Origin: a bacterium
GTDB taxonomy: Bacteria > Planctomycetota > UBA1135 > UBA2386
Length of the DNA: 64,000 nucleotides
Reading direction: 5' to 3'
Assembly (NCBI GenBank): GCA_024743115.1
Contig: JANSXC010000002.1
Span: forward strand, 497,978-561,977
Shown: positions 18,045-28,100 of the stretch, one piece after another
Layout: each line of letters starts with the position of its first letter
Numbering within the stretch: the first letter of the stretch is position 1
Notes under the pieces: generated by a model
What the model saw: the letters and a program-made list of their open reading frames with translations, nothing else
Databases searched by the model: none
What the model was told of the DNA's origin: nothing
Position numbers and translations under genes: made by a program

Positions 18045-19811
18045 ATGGGCATCAAAACCTTGGCTGTCCTGATCGTGCTCGTCGGCGCTCTCGGCGGTGT
18101 GCTCTATTTCACTTCCGAGAAGCCACCCATCGCAGAGAGCGCGCAGGCTCCCGCACTCGAGGGCAGGTCGCTGCGGGACTGCAAGTTCTTCCGCTGGCAG
18201 TTCAAGAACCCCGAGCAACAGCCGTTCGAGGTTTCGCGTCGGGAGGACGGTTCGTTCGCAATCACTGAACCGGTCAACGACCGTGCGTCCATCGGCTACG
18301 TGCAGCAGATCGTCAACGCGTGGGACTCCGCGAACCTGATCGCGACCGACTACACCGATGACGCTGCGGGTCATGCCGAGACCGGGCTCGACGAGCCGGT
18401 CATGGTGTTCGCGGCGGAGTGGCCGGACGGTCATCGCGTCGAGTTCGAGGTCGGTGGCCAGGGGCCACTCGGGGACGACCGATTCATGAAGCGCGAGGGC
18501 AAGACCTGGCTCGGTGGCAGGGGCCTGTATGGCAGCATGCGGGTCAACCTGCACGATCTACGCGATCGCCAGGTCTTTCAGCTGCAGGAGACCACGTGCA
18601 CTCAGCTCGACGTGCAGGGGCTGCGGGTCGAGACCGGTAAGCGCGAGCGGATCGAGCTAAAGCGCTCCGGCCGCGTGTGGCGGTTGTCCGAGCCCGTCGA
18701 GAGTCGCGCGCACCAGGCCTCGGCGATCAAGTTCATCACGCTCGTGCTCGCGTTGCGCGCCGACCACTTCATCCAGGGCATGGTCCGTGTGCCGGATCGC
18801 GACCCGGATGTCGTCGTCGTAGCCAAGGGTTCGACCGGCGAGGAACGGCTGGAGCTCTGGATCGAGCAAGGCGCCGCGTTCGGTCAGCTGCCCGGCCGGT
18901 CGTCTTGGTTTCAGTGTGATCCGCGCACGTTCGAATCGGTGTTCCACCATGCCGACGAGTCCTTGCGCGCCCGCACGTTGATCGGCGTCGACGACATCGC
19001 GACCGAAGTCGCCGGCGTCGTCATCGACCCGGGTGCGAGCAAGGGCCGTGGCGATCGCATCCACCTGCTGCGCGACTCGGTCGCGACCGAATGGCGTCTG
19101 ACCGAACCCGTCGAATACCCGGCGCATGCGACGCGGGCGAACGAGGCGATGCAGGCGCTCAACAACCTGCGCGCCGTCGAGTTCCTCGCTGGCGCCAAGG
19201 TCGACGATCCGGCGCTCGGGCTCGGCGCGGGCCGAATGACGCTCTCCGTGCGCGAGTTCGAGGAGCGCGAGGCGCACACGATCTGGATCGGCAGCGAGGT
19301 CGATCGCAACGGCCTGACGCTCGTCCACGCGTGCCGCGCCGACGAGCCCGGCACGATCGTGCTGGTGCCCGCGCCCGCGGTCGCGCGGCTGAAGCGCGAA
19401 TGGCCGGTCTATTGCCAGCGCGACATCCTCAAGGTGCCGGTGCCCGTGGGCGCGCTCGAGGTGCGGCGGGCCGACGGCACGGTCGTGCGGCAGATCGCGC
19501 GCAACGACGAAGGCGCCTGGGAGTCCGAGGGGCTCTCGGCCGAGGCGGTCCAGGAGGCTGGCGAGTTCATCAAGGACGTGCTGCGGGACTTCGGTGGCAA
19601 GCGCGCGGTGGACCTGCGCGATGGTCATCCACACGGCGCGCCCGACTACGTGCTCGTCCTGCAGCGGCGGAACGGCGAGCCACTGCGCGAGCTACGAGCC
19701 TGGGACCGTGACGGCAAGTTGCCCGTGATCGTGCAGACGGAGCAGATGAAAGAGATCGGCTTCGAGATCGGAGCCCGCGACGGCCGCTCGATGCGAGAGC
19801 TCTGGAAGTGA
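18045..19811 (+). CDS. DUF4340 domain protein
   Basis: A 588-residue protein with one N-terminal membrane anchor (TLAVLIVLVGALGGVLYF) and a large extracytoplasmic part. The content is repetitive beta-rich DUF4340: motifs of the form WRLTEPVEYPAHA recur near 80, 225 and 345 (ITEPVNDRA, RLSEPVESRAHQ, RLTEPVEYPAHA), showing about three related units. DUF4340 proteins commonly follow GldG-type genes and are thought to belong to the same envelope complex. The start lies six bases after the upstream gene stop, so the four-gene operon is compact. No enzyme activity is suggested by the sequence. Confidence 0.85.
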   Translation: MGIKTLAVLIVLVGALGGVLYFTSEKPPIAESAQAPALEGRSLRDCKFFRWQFKNPEQQPFEVSRREDGSFAITEPVNDRASIGYVQQIVNAWDSANLIATDYTDDAAGHAETGLDEPVMVFAAEWPDGHRVEFEVGGQGPLGDDRFMKREGKTWLGGRGLYGSMRVNLHDLRDRQVFQLQETTCTQLDVQGLRVETGKRERIELKRSGRVWRLSEPVESRAHQASAIKFITLVLALRADHFIQGMVRVPDRDPDVVVVAKGSTGEERLELWIEQGAAFGQLPGRSSWFQCDPRTFESVFHHADESLRARTLIGVDDIATEVAGVVIDPGASKGRGDRIHLLRDSVATEWRLTEPVEYPAHATRANEAMQALNNLRAVEFLAGAKVDDPALGLGAGRMTLSVREFEEREAHTIWIGSEVDRNGLTLVHACRADEPGTIVLVPAPAVARLKREWPVYCQRDILKVPVPVGALEVRRADGTVVRQIARNDEGAWESEGLSAEAVQEAGEFIKDVLRDFGGKRAVDLRDGHPHGAPDYVLVLQRRNGEPLRELRAWDRDGKLPVIVQTEQMKEIGFEIGARDGRSMRELWK

Positions 19812-19839
19812 GCCGAGCGCCGTCTATTCTTCGCGGTTC

Positions 19840-20343
19840 ATGCCCGCGAAGAAGAACTCCGTCACGAAGGGCCGCCGCTACTGGCTGTTCAAATCCGAGC
19901 CCGACGCCTACAGCTTCGATCAGCTGAAGGCGGACAAGCGCACTTTCTGGCACGGCGTGCGCAACTACCAGGCGCGCAATCTCATGCGCGACGACATGAA
20001 GGTCGGCGACGGTGTGCTGTTCTACCACAGCAACGCCAAGCCGATGGCGGTCGTGGGCATCGCCAGGATCGTCAAGGAGGGCTACCCCGATCACACGGCG
20101 TTCGAAGAAGGGCACGACTACTACGACCCGAAGAGCGATCCGTCCGATCCGACCTGGTTCATGGTCGACATCGCCCACGTCGGCGCGATGAAGGAGCCGC
20201 TGACGCGCGATCAGCTCAAGGAGCAGGACGCGCTCGCGGACATGATGTTGCTGCAGCGCGGCAGTCGACTGTCGGTGCAGCCAGTGACCCCCGCGGAGTG
20301 GCGCGCGATCCTGAAACTCGGTGGTCAGAACGAGAGTTGGTGA
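19840..20343 (+). CDS. EVE-domain protein
   Basis: A 167-residue soluble protein that is almost entirely an EVE domain (PUA-like fold). It shows the opening RYWLFKSEPDAYSFDQL, the WHGVRNYQARN pocket motif, DGVLFYHSN and the PTWFMVDI strand. EVE domains are known or predicted to bind modified bases in DNA or RNA. Bacterial stand-alone forms are mostly uncharacterised. A lysine-rich start (MPAKKNSVTKGRR) precedes the domain. It lies 28 bases after the ABC operon; the reading direction is shared, but function is probably separate. Confidence 0.93.
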   Translation: MPAKKNSVTKGRRYWLFKSEPDAYSFDQLKADKRTFWHGVRNYQARNLMRDDMKVGDGVLFYHSNAKPMAVVGIARIVKEGYPDHTAFEEGHDYYDPKSDPSDPTWFMVDIAHVGAMKEPLTRDQLKEQDALADMMLLQRGSRLSVQPVTPAEWRAILKLGGQNESW

Positions 20344-20347
20344 CGGC

Positions 20348-21220
20348 GTGAGTAAATCGATCGCACGCTGGTTCGCGGCCGCGGCCGTCGTGGTTGCCGC
20401 CGGCATCGGGCTCCAGGCGTGCGGTCAGCCACCGGGTCCGGCCGGGTTCGAAGGGCCGACGGCGGTCTGCCATGACAGCGAGGGCGGCTTCTATCTGGTC
20501 GCGAATCGCAACGGCGACGCGGGTGCGAAGGACGGCAACGGCTTCATATCGAGGATGGTGCCGGGGGCCGAGGACGCCGCGGGCACGCAGTGGCGCTGGA
20601 TCACGGGCGCGCGGGATGGTGTGACGCTGCATGCGCCCGCGGGGATCGTGGTTCACGAGGCGACGCTGTTTGTCACGGACATCGATGTGGTCCGGCGCTT
20701 CGATCGCGAGTCGGGGACGCCGCAGGAGGAACTCGTGGTTGCGGGCGCGAGTCGGCTTGGTGCCGTGGCCGTGGCGCCCGATGGCACCGTGTACGTCGCT
20801 GGCCGCGGTGTCCGCGACGGCGCGATCTGGCGGTTGGCGCCGGGTTCAAGTTCGTTCGAGGAACTCGTGTCCGGGCCGGACCTGGGCCTGCCGGTGGGGC
20901 TCGTGGCGCGGCCTGCCGCGCTCTACGTGGTCAACGCGGCGGGCGCGTTCTTCCAGATCGATGGGCAGGGGCGGCGCACGGCGCTCGGCCAGGTTCCGAC
21001 GGGTGGCGTGACCGGTCTGGCGCGCGCGAATGGGGCGTACTGTATCCCGAGCGCCGCCGGCCAGTGCGTCTATCGGTTCGCGGCGACGGGCGGGGTCGAA
21101 GCGCTGTCGCAGCGAGTCCCGGACCCCGGCAACTGTGCGTTCGATACGAGTCGAGGCGTGCTCGTCGTCCCGTCATTGAGTGGAAACCTCGTTGGCAGCG
21201 TCGCCGTCCCGGCGCGTTGA
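20348..21220 (+). CDS. NHL/SMP-30-like beta-propeller lipoprotein
   Basis: A 290-residue lipoprotein from a GTG at 20348. The signal ends in a lipobox with LQACG (Cys26). The rest consists of repeated four-stranded units, each with a GxxVAPDGTVYVA-like or PAGIVVHEATLFVTD-like strand. This is the pattern of SMP-30/NHL six-bladed propellers. The metal-binding and catalytic residues of gluconolactonases are not obvious, so a binding role is as likely as enzyme activity. The gene starts five bases after the EVE gene. A longer start at 20321 would overlap that gene and lose the signal peptide. Confidence 0.8.
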   Translation: MSKSIARWFAAAAVVVAAGIGLQACGQPPGPAGFEGPTAVCHDSEGGFYLVANRNGDAGAKDGNGFISRMVPGAEDAAGTQWRWITGARDGVTLHAPAGIVVHEATLFVTDIDVVRRFDRESGTPQEELVVAGASRLGAVAVAPDGTVYVAGRGVRDGAIWRLAPGSSSFEELVSGPDLGLPVGLVARPAALYVVNAAGAFFQIDGQGRRTALGQVPTGGVTGLARANGAYCIPSAAGQCVYRFAATGGVEALSQRVPDPGNCAFDTSRGVLVVPSLSGNLVGSVAVPAR

Positions 21221-21252
21221 TCGAGTCGTCCGCGACCTGCTACAGTAGAGCG

Positions 21253-21567
21253 ATGCTCGTTCGCGCGGCGACGAAACAAAAGACGAAGACCAAGATCGGC
21301 ACCAAGACCAAGACGAAGTCGAAGACTTCGCCCGCCCGGCCGTGGAACGTGATCGTCAAGGACGACCCCGTGACGCTGATGACCTACGTCACCAAGGTGT
21401 TCATGCAGGTCTTCGGCTACACGATCGACAAGGCCAACCGCTTGATGCTCGAGGTCCACAACAAGGGTTCGTCGATCGTCTGGACCGGCGCCAGGGAGCA
21501 GGCCGAGGTCTACGCGCAGAAGCTGCAGGCGCATCACCTGCTCGCGACCATCGACGAGGCACCGTGA
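21253..21567 (+). CDS. clpS: ATP-dependent Clp protease adaptor ClpS, with a Lys/Thr-rich N-terminal tail
   Basis: A 104-residue adaptor that delivers N-degron substrates to ClpAP or ClpCP. The core (30-103) has WNVIVKDDPVTLMTYV, FGYTIDKANRLMLEVH and LLATIDEA. The DDPVxLMxYV form is the type seen in actinobacteria, not the NDDYTPMEFV of Escherichia coli; His69 in the pocket is kept. Residues 8-26 form a low-complexity tail (repeated KTK/TKTK) not typical of the family. The next gene, 10 bases later, matches the DUF2017 type that follows clpS in actinobacteria. The start at 21253 was chosen because the longer open frame is a shadow of the preceding gene. Confidence 0.93.
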   Translation: MLVRAATKQKTKTKIGTKTKTKSKTSPARPWNVIVKDDPVTLMTYVTKVFMQVFGYTIDKANRLMLEVHNKGSSIVWTGAREQAEVYAQKLQAHHLLATIDEAP

Positions 21568-21577
21568 CGAGCGATTC

Positions 21578-22174
21578 GTGACCACCGAAGGTGAATACGA
21601 GGGCGCCGGTGGCGAGCCCCCGGAGCGGGAGCCTCGGGATCGCGACGCCGTGATGAAGCTCTGGGCAGCCAGGGTCGACGAGGGCTACCTGTTCGGTGGG
21701 CTGCCGCCAGCCGCCGTGCAAACGCTCAAGGGCGTGCCCATGCTGCTCGAGAGCACCGACGAGCGGGTCCGCGATCGGCTGCTGCCGGAGACGTGTGACG
21801 ACGCCGAGGACGAGGAGCACTGGCGCGAGCACGCCGTACCAGAGCTCGAGCGACTGTTCATGTCGCGCGCGCAGCTCGTGCGTCGCGATCTCAACGGCCT
21901 CAAGCGGTTCGCGATCGATGGCACGCATGTGCTGATGATCCCGCACGAACACAGCAGCGCCTGGCTCGCCGCGATGAATGCCGCGCGGTTGGCGCTCTTC
22001 GTTCTGAACGATCTCACCGCCCGGGACCTCGAAGGCGATCGCGTCAGTGGACTCAAGCCGAAGCAGCTCGAGGCGATCGCGCGCATCGACCTGCTGGCGT
22101 CGATCCAGGCCGTGCTACTCGGCGACTTCGAACTCGAAGACGCCGGGTCGATCGACGATTTCGATCTCGAGTAG
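21578..22174 (+). CDS. DUF2017-like protein, partner of clpS
   Basis: A 198-residue acidic soluble protein (GTG start). The middle shows leucine-rich helices (VPMLLESTDERVRDRLLPE, then LERLFMSRAQLVRRDLNGLKR) and a helix AMNAARLALFVLNDLTARD. This layout, with an L-P-E/D element followed by acidic residues and a later conserved helical bundle, matches my knowledge of the DUF2017 family that lies downstream of clpS in actinobacteria. Function is unknown. The gene begins 10 bases after clpS and ends 2 bases short of the convergent VPS10-type gene. The assignment rests on pattern recognition and context. Confidence 0.6.
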   Translation: MTTEGEYEGAGGEPPEREPRDRDAVMKLWAARVDEGYLFGGLPPAAVQTLKGVPMLLESTDERVRDRLLPETCDDAEDEEHWREHAVPELERLFMSRAQLVRRDLNGLKRFAIDGTHVLMIPHEHSSAWLAAMNAARLALFVLNDLTARDLEGDRVSGLKPKQLEAIARIDLLASIQAVLLGDFELEDAGSIDDFDLE

Positions 22175-22176
22175 GG

Positions 22177-25092
22177 TTACCAGTCGCGTCGACTGGCACC
22201 GTGCTCCTCGCCTTCCTCGACGGTCTCCTCGTCTGCGGGCACCGGGCCGAGGATCGAACTCGCCGGTCGGCGATCGAGGACCTGGAAGCGTTGCTTCGAC
22301 TCCTGGCTGCCGAGGCGGATCGTGACGACGAACTCGCCGGGAGCCGGGCCGCTGTTGCCGCCGCCTCCGCTGAAGCCCGAGAACGCGCGGCGCATGCCAC
22401 CGCGGCGAGAGCGTTGCCACTTCACTTCGTGGTATCCGGCCTCCTTGGGCCCCTTGGTCGACCAGCGGACCTTACCCGTCACGTCGGCGACCTCGATTTC
22501 GACGTCGTCGTCGACATCGCTACCGAGCACGTAGCGGAACGTCGGGGTCACGAACGGGTTACTTGCCGACCACGAGCGGGCGCCGACGTAGCCGACGCGG
22601 TATGCGCGCGGCAGCAGCACGCCGCCGCTGGGCGGCAGCGCCTTCATCCGGCCGCCGAGCTGGCCGGAAGCGAGGCCTTCGAACGCGCTGGCGTCCAGCG
22701 CCCAGACGCCGCGGCCGTGCGTGCCGAGCAGCACGTGCGGTTCTCGCGGGTGCACCACGAGGTCGTGGACCGCGACGCGCGGCAGGTCCTTGCCGAGGCG
22801 GAACCAGTTGGCGCCGTCGTCGACGGACACGAACACGCTCATCTCGGTGCCGAGGAACAGCACGTTGGCCTGACGCGGATGCTGGCGCACGACGTTGATT
22901 GGCTCCATCGGCAGTTCGTGCGCGATGGATTGGAACGTCTCGCCACCGTCGTCCGTGCGGAAAACGAACGGTGCGCGGATGTCCTCGCGGTAGCCCGTGA
23001 AGCTCACGAACGCGACCTGCGCGTCGTGCGATGATGCCTCGACGCGCGACACCCAGAGCTTCTGGGTTGCAGCCGGGAAACGGTCCGTCAGGTCATGCCA
23101 GCGCTGGCCGCCGTTCTTCGTCAGCCACACGCGGCCGTCGTCGGTGCCGACAAAGAGCATGCCTTCACGTTTGGGTGACTCACTGATCGACGTGATCGTG
23201 CAGTGGGGGACGTCGCCCTTCTTCTTCTCGGGATCGTCGGTCGTGAGATCGGGGCTGATCCGTTCCCATGTGTCGCCGCGATCGCGCGAGCGATGCAGGT
23301 GCTGACTGCCCGTGTACACCGTCGTCGAGCTGTGGGGCGACAGCACGATCGGCGTGTTCCAGTTGAACCGCAGCCGCGGCTGGCCTTTGGCCGCGCGCGG
23401 TTTGATCCGCTGCCGGGCGCCGGTACGCAGGTTCATGCGCGACATGCCGCCGAACTGTGATTCCGAGTAGACGATGTCGGGATCGTCGGGGTCGACGACG
23501 GTGTAGAAGCCATCGCCGCCGTTGATCTTGAATGCGTCGGCGGCGCGCAATCCGGAGCTCGTCGGGCCGTGGATCGGGAAACCCCATGTGCCGTTGTCCT
23601 GCAGGCCGATGAAGATTCGGTACGGCGAGCGCTCGTCGACCGCGACCGTGTAGGCCTGGAGGATCGGCAGGTGGGGCAGATGATCCCAGTTGTCGCCGCC
23701 GTCCCAGGTGATCGCGAGGCCACCGTCGTTGCCGAGCAGGCAGTGCTTGCTGTCGCGCGGATCGATCCACAGTGCGTGATGGTCAACGTGCAGGCCGTTC
23801 GCGAACGCGTTGCCGCGCCTGCGCCCTCTGGGCGTCCAGGTCTTGCCGCCGTCGGTCGAACGCAGAACCGGGACTGAGAGCACGTAGACCGTTTCCGCAT
23901 CGTTGGGGTCGATGCGGACCTGGCCGTAGTAGTAGCCCGGTGTGCCGCCGATCGAGGTGTCGCCGTTGGTCTTGGTCCAGGTGTCGCCGCCGTCGTCGCT
24001 GCGATAGACCTCGCCGCCGATCGTGCGGCGTCGCGAGCGCCGGGCGCGATCCTGGGCTTCCTCTTCGCCATGGAGCGCCTCGTCGAGTGCGACGGGATCG
24101 GCGAGGATCTCGGCGGGCAGCAGTTCGTCGATTCGTCGTGCAGGGTCGCCGTCGCGATCGCCGTCTCGATCCCGCGGTGTGCGTGGCTCCTCTTCGCCGA
24201 CGGGCGCCGGTGTCGTGTTCGGTGTGCCGACGGGATTGAGATTCTCGATGCACGCGTAGAGCGTGGCGCCGTTGCGATGAAACGCGTCGATGCCGATGCG
24301 GCCGAGTTTGCCGGCTGGCAGGCCGCCCTCGAGTTGCTCCCAGTTGTCGCCGCCGTCGCGTGAACGCCACAGTCGCGAACCCGCGCCGCCTTCTTCGAAG
24401 TTCCATGCGCGCCGGCGACGCTCGTAGGAAGCCGCGAACAACGTCTCTGAATCCGTCGGATCGAAGATCACGTCGACGAACCCGACGTCGGGGCCGCGGT
24501 CGATCACGCGTTCCCAGTTGTCGCCGCCGTCGAGTGAGCGGTAGAGCCCGCGGTCGGCGTTGCTGCGATAGAGCGCGCCGAGCGCCGCGACGTAGATCAC
24601 GTCCGCGTTGTCCGGATGGATCGCGATGCGCCCGACGTGATCGGTGCCGTCGAGGCCGACGTGTTCGAACGTTTCACCGCCGTCGCGCGAACGGTAGACG
24701 CCGTTGCCCCAGTACGAACTGCGCTGGTTGTTGGCTTCGCCCGTGCCGACGAACAGCACGTCGGGGTTGGTCGGAGCGACGGCGATGTCGCCGATCGAGA
24801 TCGAGTACTGATCCTGGAACTGCGGCTGCCAGCTGGTGCCGCCGTTCGTCGTCTTCCACAGGCCGCCGCTGCCCGCCGCGGCCCAGAAGACCTGTGGCTT
24901 CTCCGGGTGCACGGCGATGTCGACAATGCGACCGCCGGAGCTGACCGGGCCGAGTTCACGCCACGGCATCTGGCCGAACACGTTCTCGGCGAGGTGTGCC
25001 TGTTCGCTTACTTGCCCGAGGACCTGCGTGCCGAGCACGAGTCCGGTGGTGAGTCTGGTGGCGAGCCCGAGGAGATTCTTGAGCGAGTTCAT
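22177..25092 (-). CDS. Secreted VPS10/sortilin-type BNR-repeat propeller protein
   Basis: A 971-residue exported protein. A signal peptide (about 1-26) is followed by two stretches of BNR/Asp-box repeats with SxDGGxxW units (LWKTTNGGTSW, YRSRDGGETF, YRSLDGGDNW, VYRSDDGGDTW and others), typical of the VPS10/WD40-like glycosyl-hydrolase family. Between two blades, about residues 300-365, is a charged low-complexity stretch (DRDGDRDGDP, EEEAQDRARRSRRR). The C-terminus has an FlgD-type Ig-like domain (VADVTGKVRWSTKG). No catalytic centre can be named. It lies 27 bases after a paralogue on the same strand, so both are probably expressed together. Confidence 0.88.
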   Translation of the reverse strand: MNSLKNLLGLATRLTTGLVLGTQVLGQVSEQAHLAENVFGQMPWRELGPVSSGGRIVDIAVHPEKPQVFWAAAGSGGLWKTTNGGTSWQPQFQDQYSISIGDIAVAPTNPDVLFVGTGEANNQRSSYWGNGVYRSRDGGETFEHVGLDGTDHVGRIAIHPDNADVIYVAALGALYRSNADRGLYRSLDGGDNWERVIDRGPDVGFVDVIFDPTDSETLFAASYERRRRAWNFEEGGAGSRLWRSRDGGDNWEQLEGGLPAGKLGRIGIDAFHRNGATLYACIENLNPVGTPNTTPAPVGEEEPRTPRDRDGDRDGDPARRIDELLPAEILADPVALDEALHGEEEAQDRARRSRRRTIGGEVYRSDDGGDTWTKTNGDTSIGGTPGYYYGQVRIDPNDAETVYVLSVPVLRSTDGGKTWTPRGRRRGNAFANGLHVDHHALWIDPRDSKHCLLGNDGGLAITWDGGDNWDHLPHLPILQAYTVAVDERSPYRIFIGLQDNGTWGFPIHGPTSSGLRAADAFKINGGDGFYTVVDPDDPDIVYSESQFGGMSRMNLRTGARQRIKPRAAKGQPRLRFNWNTPIVLSPHSSTTVYTGSQHLHRSRDRGDTWERISPDLTTDDPEKKKGDVPHCTITSISESPKREGMLFVGTDDGRVWLTKNGGQRWHDLTDRFPAATQKLWVSRVEASSHDAQVAFVSFTGYREDIRAPFVFRTDDGGETFQSIAHELPMEPINVVRQHPRQANVLFLGTEMSVFVSVDDGANWFRLGKDLPRVAVHDLVVHPREPHVLLGTHGRGVWALDASAFEGLASGQLGGRMKALPPSGGVLLPRAYRVGYVGARSWSASNPFVTPTFRYVLGSDVDDDVEIEVADVTGKVRWSTKGPKEAGYHEVKWQRSRRGGMRRAFSGFSGGGGNSGPAPGEFVVTIRLGSQESKQRFQVLDRRPASSILGPVPADEETVEEGEEHGASRRDW

Positions 25093-25119
25093 CTTGAGGT
25101 TCCGGTTCGGGGTCGCGGT

Positions 25120-28100
25120 TCAGCGAATGGCGGGGTAGCCACTCGCTGTCGGCAAGGGCGATGCGGTCGCGGCGTCGGGCGCACGCGCGGTGATGGGGTC
25201 GGGATGCAGTTCGAACGCGCGGGCGTCGACATCGTCCTGGCCGTCCCAACGCACGGCGTAACTGCCCGGGCTCGCGAGTCGGCGACCCGCGCGGCCCGAC
25301 CACTGGATCGCCTGCAGGCCGGCTCGGGCCTTGCCTTTGACCTTGGCGATCTCGGCGCCCGTGACATCGTGGATCGTGAGCGTCGGTGCGCTCTCGGGCT
25401 TCTCGGCACAGTGCACGTAGAACGTGACGCCGTAGGCCGGGTTCTTCGCGTGGTAGTCACGGTCGCCCTGGTAGCCGCGGCTCGTCATGCGCCAGAGGAT
25501 CGCTGGTTCCACCGCGAACAGGTGGCGGTCGTTCGTCGCGACCTTCGCGGTCAATTGGCGCAGCGGTTCGATGTCGACGATCCAGACGCCCCGGCCGTGC
25601 GTGCCCGCGACGAGGTCGCTGTCGCGGTCCTGGATGAACAGGTCGCGCATGCTGACGGTCGGGAGGCCGCTGCCGAGCGAGAACCAGCGTTGGCCACGAT
25701 CGAGCGACACGTGGCAGCCGTACTCGGTGCCGAGGAACAACAGGTTCTCGTTGCGCGGGTCTTCGCAGAATGCGTAGCACGGTTCGCGCAGCGGCAGATC
25801 GTCCGCGAGCGACTGCCACGTTTCTCCGCGATCCTGAGATACGAACACGTAGGTCTGGAAGTCGTCGAAGCGGTGGCCGTCGAGCGTCAAGTAGACCCGA
25901 TCGTTGGCGTAGTGCGATGGCACGATGTCACTGACGTAGCGGCGCGCGAGGATCGGCAGGTTGTCGTCGATGCGTTGCCACTCTCGGCCGCCGTCGTCGG
26001 TGCGCCAGAGCGCGCCGTCGTCCGTGCCGGCGTAGAGCAGTCCCATGACGCGCGGGCTCTCGGCGATCGCGGTGGCTGTGCCCTCTTCGCTGGCGCCGAG
26101 CGGCCCGGAGATGCAGCGCATCCGCATGCCGCGCAATCGGCCGACCGGTCCCTGACCCGGGCGGGTCTGGCGGTTGTCGAGATGGGCATAGCGCTCGCCG
26201 CGGTAGACGTGGCTGCCGGCGTGATACAGCGTCAGCCGGTTGTGGGGCGAGAGGATGAACGGGCTGTCCCAGTTCCAGCGCGCGCGGCCGTCCTTGGCGC
26301 GATCGCGCTGCATGCGGGCCGAGCCGCCCGACCGCAGGTCATTGATGCCGAGTGCACCGTTCTGGCTCGTGCAGTAGAGGATCCACGGTTCGACCGGATC
26401 GGTGACGGCGCCGAAACCGTCGCCGCCGCGCACCGTGCGCCAGTCCTCGAAGCCGACCCCCTCGCGGTAGCGCGTGCGCGACGGACCGACCCACGTGCCG
26501 TTGTCCTGCAGGCCGCCGATCACGTTGTACGGGACGCTGTTGTCCGCCGTGACATCGTAGTACTGCGCGACGCAGAAGCCGTGGAGCACCTGCCAGGTCC
26601 GGCCGCGATCCCAGGTCTCGTTGACGCCGCCATCGCATCCCGCGACGAGGTGGTCGCTGTCGTCTGGGTCGACCCAGATTGCATGGAAGTCGACGTGGAT
26701 GCCGCGGTTGATCGCGGCGAACTCCTTGCCGCCGTCGCTGCTGCCCCAGAGCGTCGTGCCCACGGAGTACAGGTTCTGGTCGTTCCGCGGATCGACGCGG
26801 ATCACGGAGTAGTAGAACGGCCGTTCGGTAAGGCTGTTGAGCCGGGTCCAGGTCTCGCCCGCGTCGTCGCTGCGAAAGACACCGCCGGTCTGGAAGCCGT
26901 CTTCGCCCTGCTTGCCCTGGCGGTTTTGGACCTGGCCGAACAGGCGTCCGCCGTTGGGATAATCGGGGTTGCGGCCGAAGCCACCGGCGTTGCGCGGGCG
27001 GAAGCCGTAGGTCAGCTCGACCTCTTTGGTCTCCTTACCGCGAACGAACGTCACCTTGACCTTCGTGCCGCCGCGCGAGTCCGCGAGGATGTCGCGCAGG
27101 TCCTGTAGGCTGGTGACGTCCTCGTCGTCCATCATGATGACGCGATCGCCGGCCTGCATCCCGGCCTGCTCCGCGCCGCCGCCTTCGGAGAGCGTGCCGA
27201 GCACGGCGCCGGGCGCGTCCTTGCTGCCATCTTCGCCGCCTTGGAACCCGAACACCGCGGTGCCCCGCGCGTTCTTGTTGGGATCCTTGTTGGCGACGGC
27301 GTCGAGCGGACGCTGCCGTGAGCCGGAGTGCCAGCCGCTGCGTTCGGTCTCGATGATCGCGAACAGCGTGTTCGGGTTCTCGTCGTAGAAGTCGATGCCG
27401 CTGCGGCCCCACTTGGAGGCGGTCGGCAGGCCGGCATCGAGGCGCCGCCAGTTGTCGCCGCCGTCGATGCTCTTGTAGATACCACTGTGTTCGCCGAAGC
27501 GCGTTGCCGGGTCGTTGCCGTCGAACTCATCCCGCCAGCGCTCGTAGAGGCAGGCGATCACGACGTCGGGATTGCCGGGCTGCATGCGAACATCGATGCA
27601 GCCGGTGCGATCGTCGACGTAGAGCACGCGTTCCCAGTTCTTGCCGCCGTCCATCGTGCGGTAGACGCCGCGTTCCTCGTTCTGGCCCCAGAGCCGCCCG
27701 AGCGCGGCGACGAAGACGATGTTCGGGTCGGTGGGGTGGATGTCGATGTGGCCGATCTGGAACGTCTCGAACAGGCCGAGGTGCTCCCAGTTCTCGCCGC
27801 CGTCCGTCGAGCGATAGACGCCGTCGCCCCACTGCACCGAGTTGCGACCGTTTTCCTCGCCGGTGCCGACCCAGACGATGTCCGGGTCGCTCGGCGCGAT
27901 TGCGACGTCGCCGATCGAAACCGTGCCGAACTTGTCGAACACGTTGGTCCAGGTCGTGCCCGCGTTCGTCGTGCGCCAGACCCCGCCACCTGCCGTGCCG
28001 GCGAACCACGTGCTCTGGCGGTCGGCGTGGATCGCGAGATCCGTGATGCGGCCGATCGGGTTGACCGGGCCGACGTTGCGCCAGGCGAGGCCGTCGACCA

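Noticed and set aside
24616..27108. Plus-strand open frame of 830 codons
   Set aside because: Antisense shadow of the two VPS10/BNR genes, which have clear Asp-box repeats.
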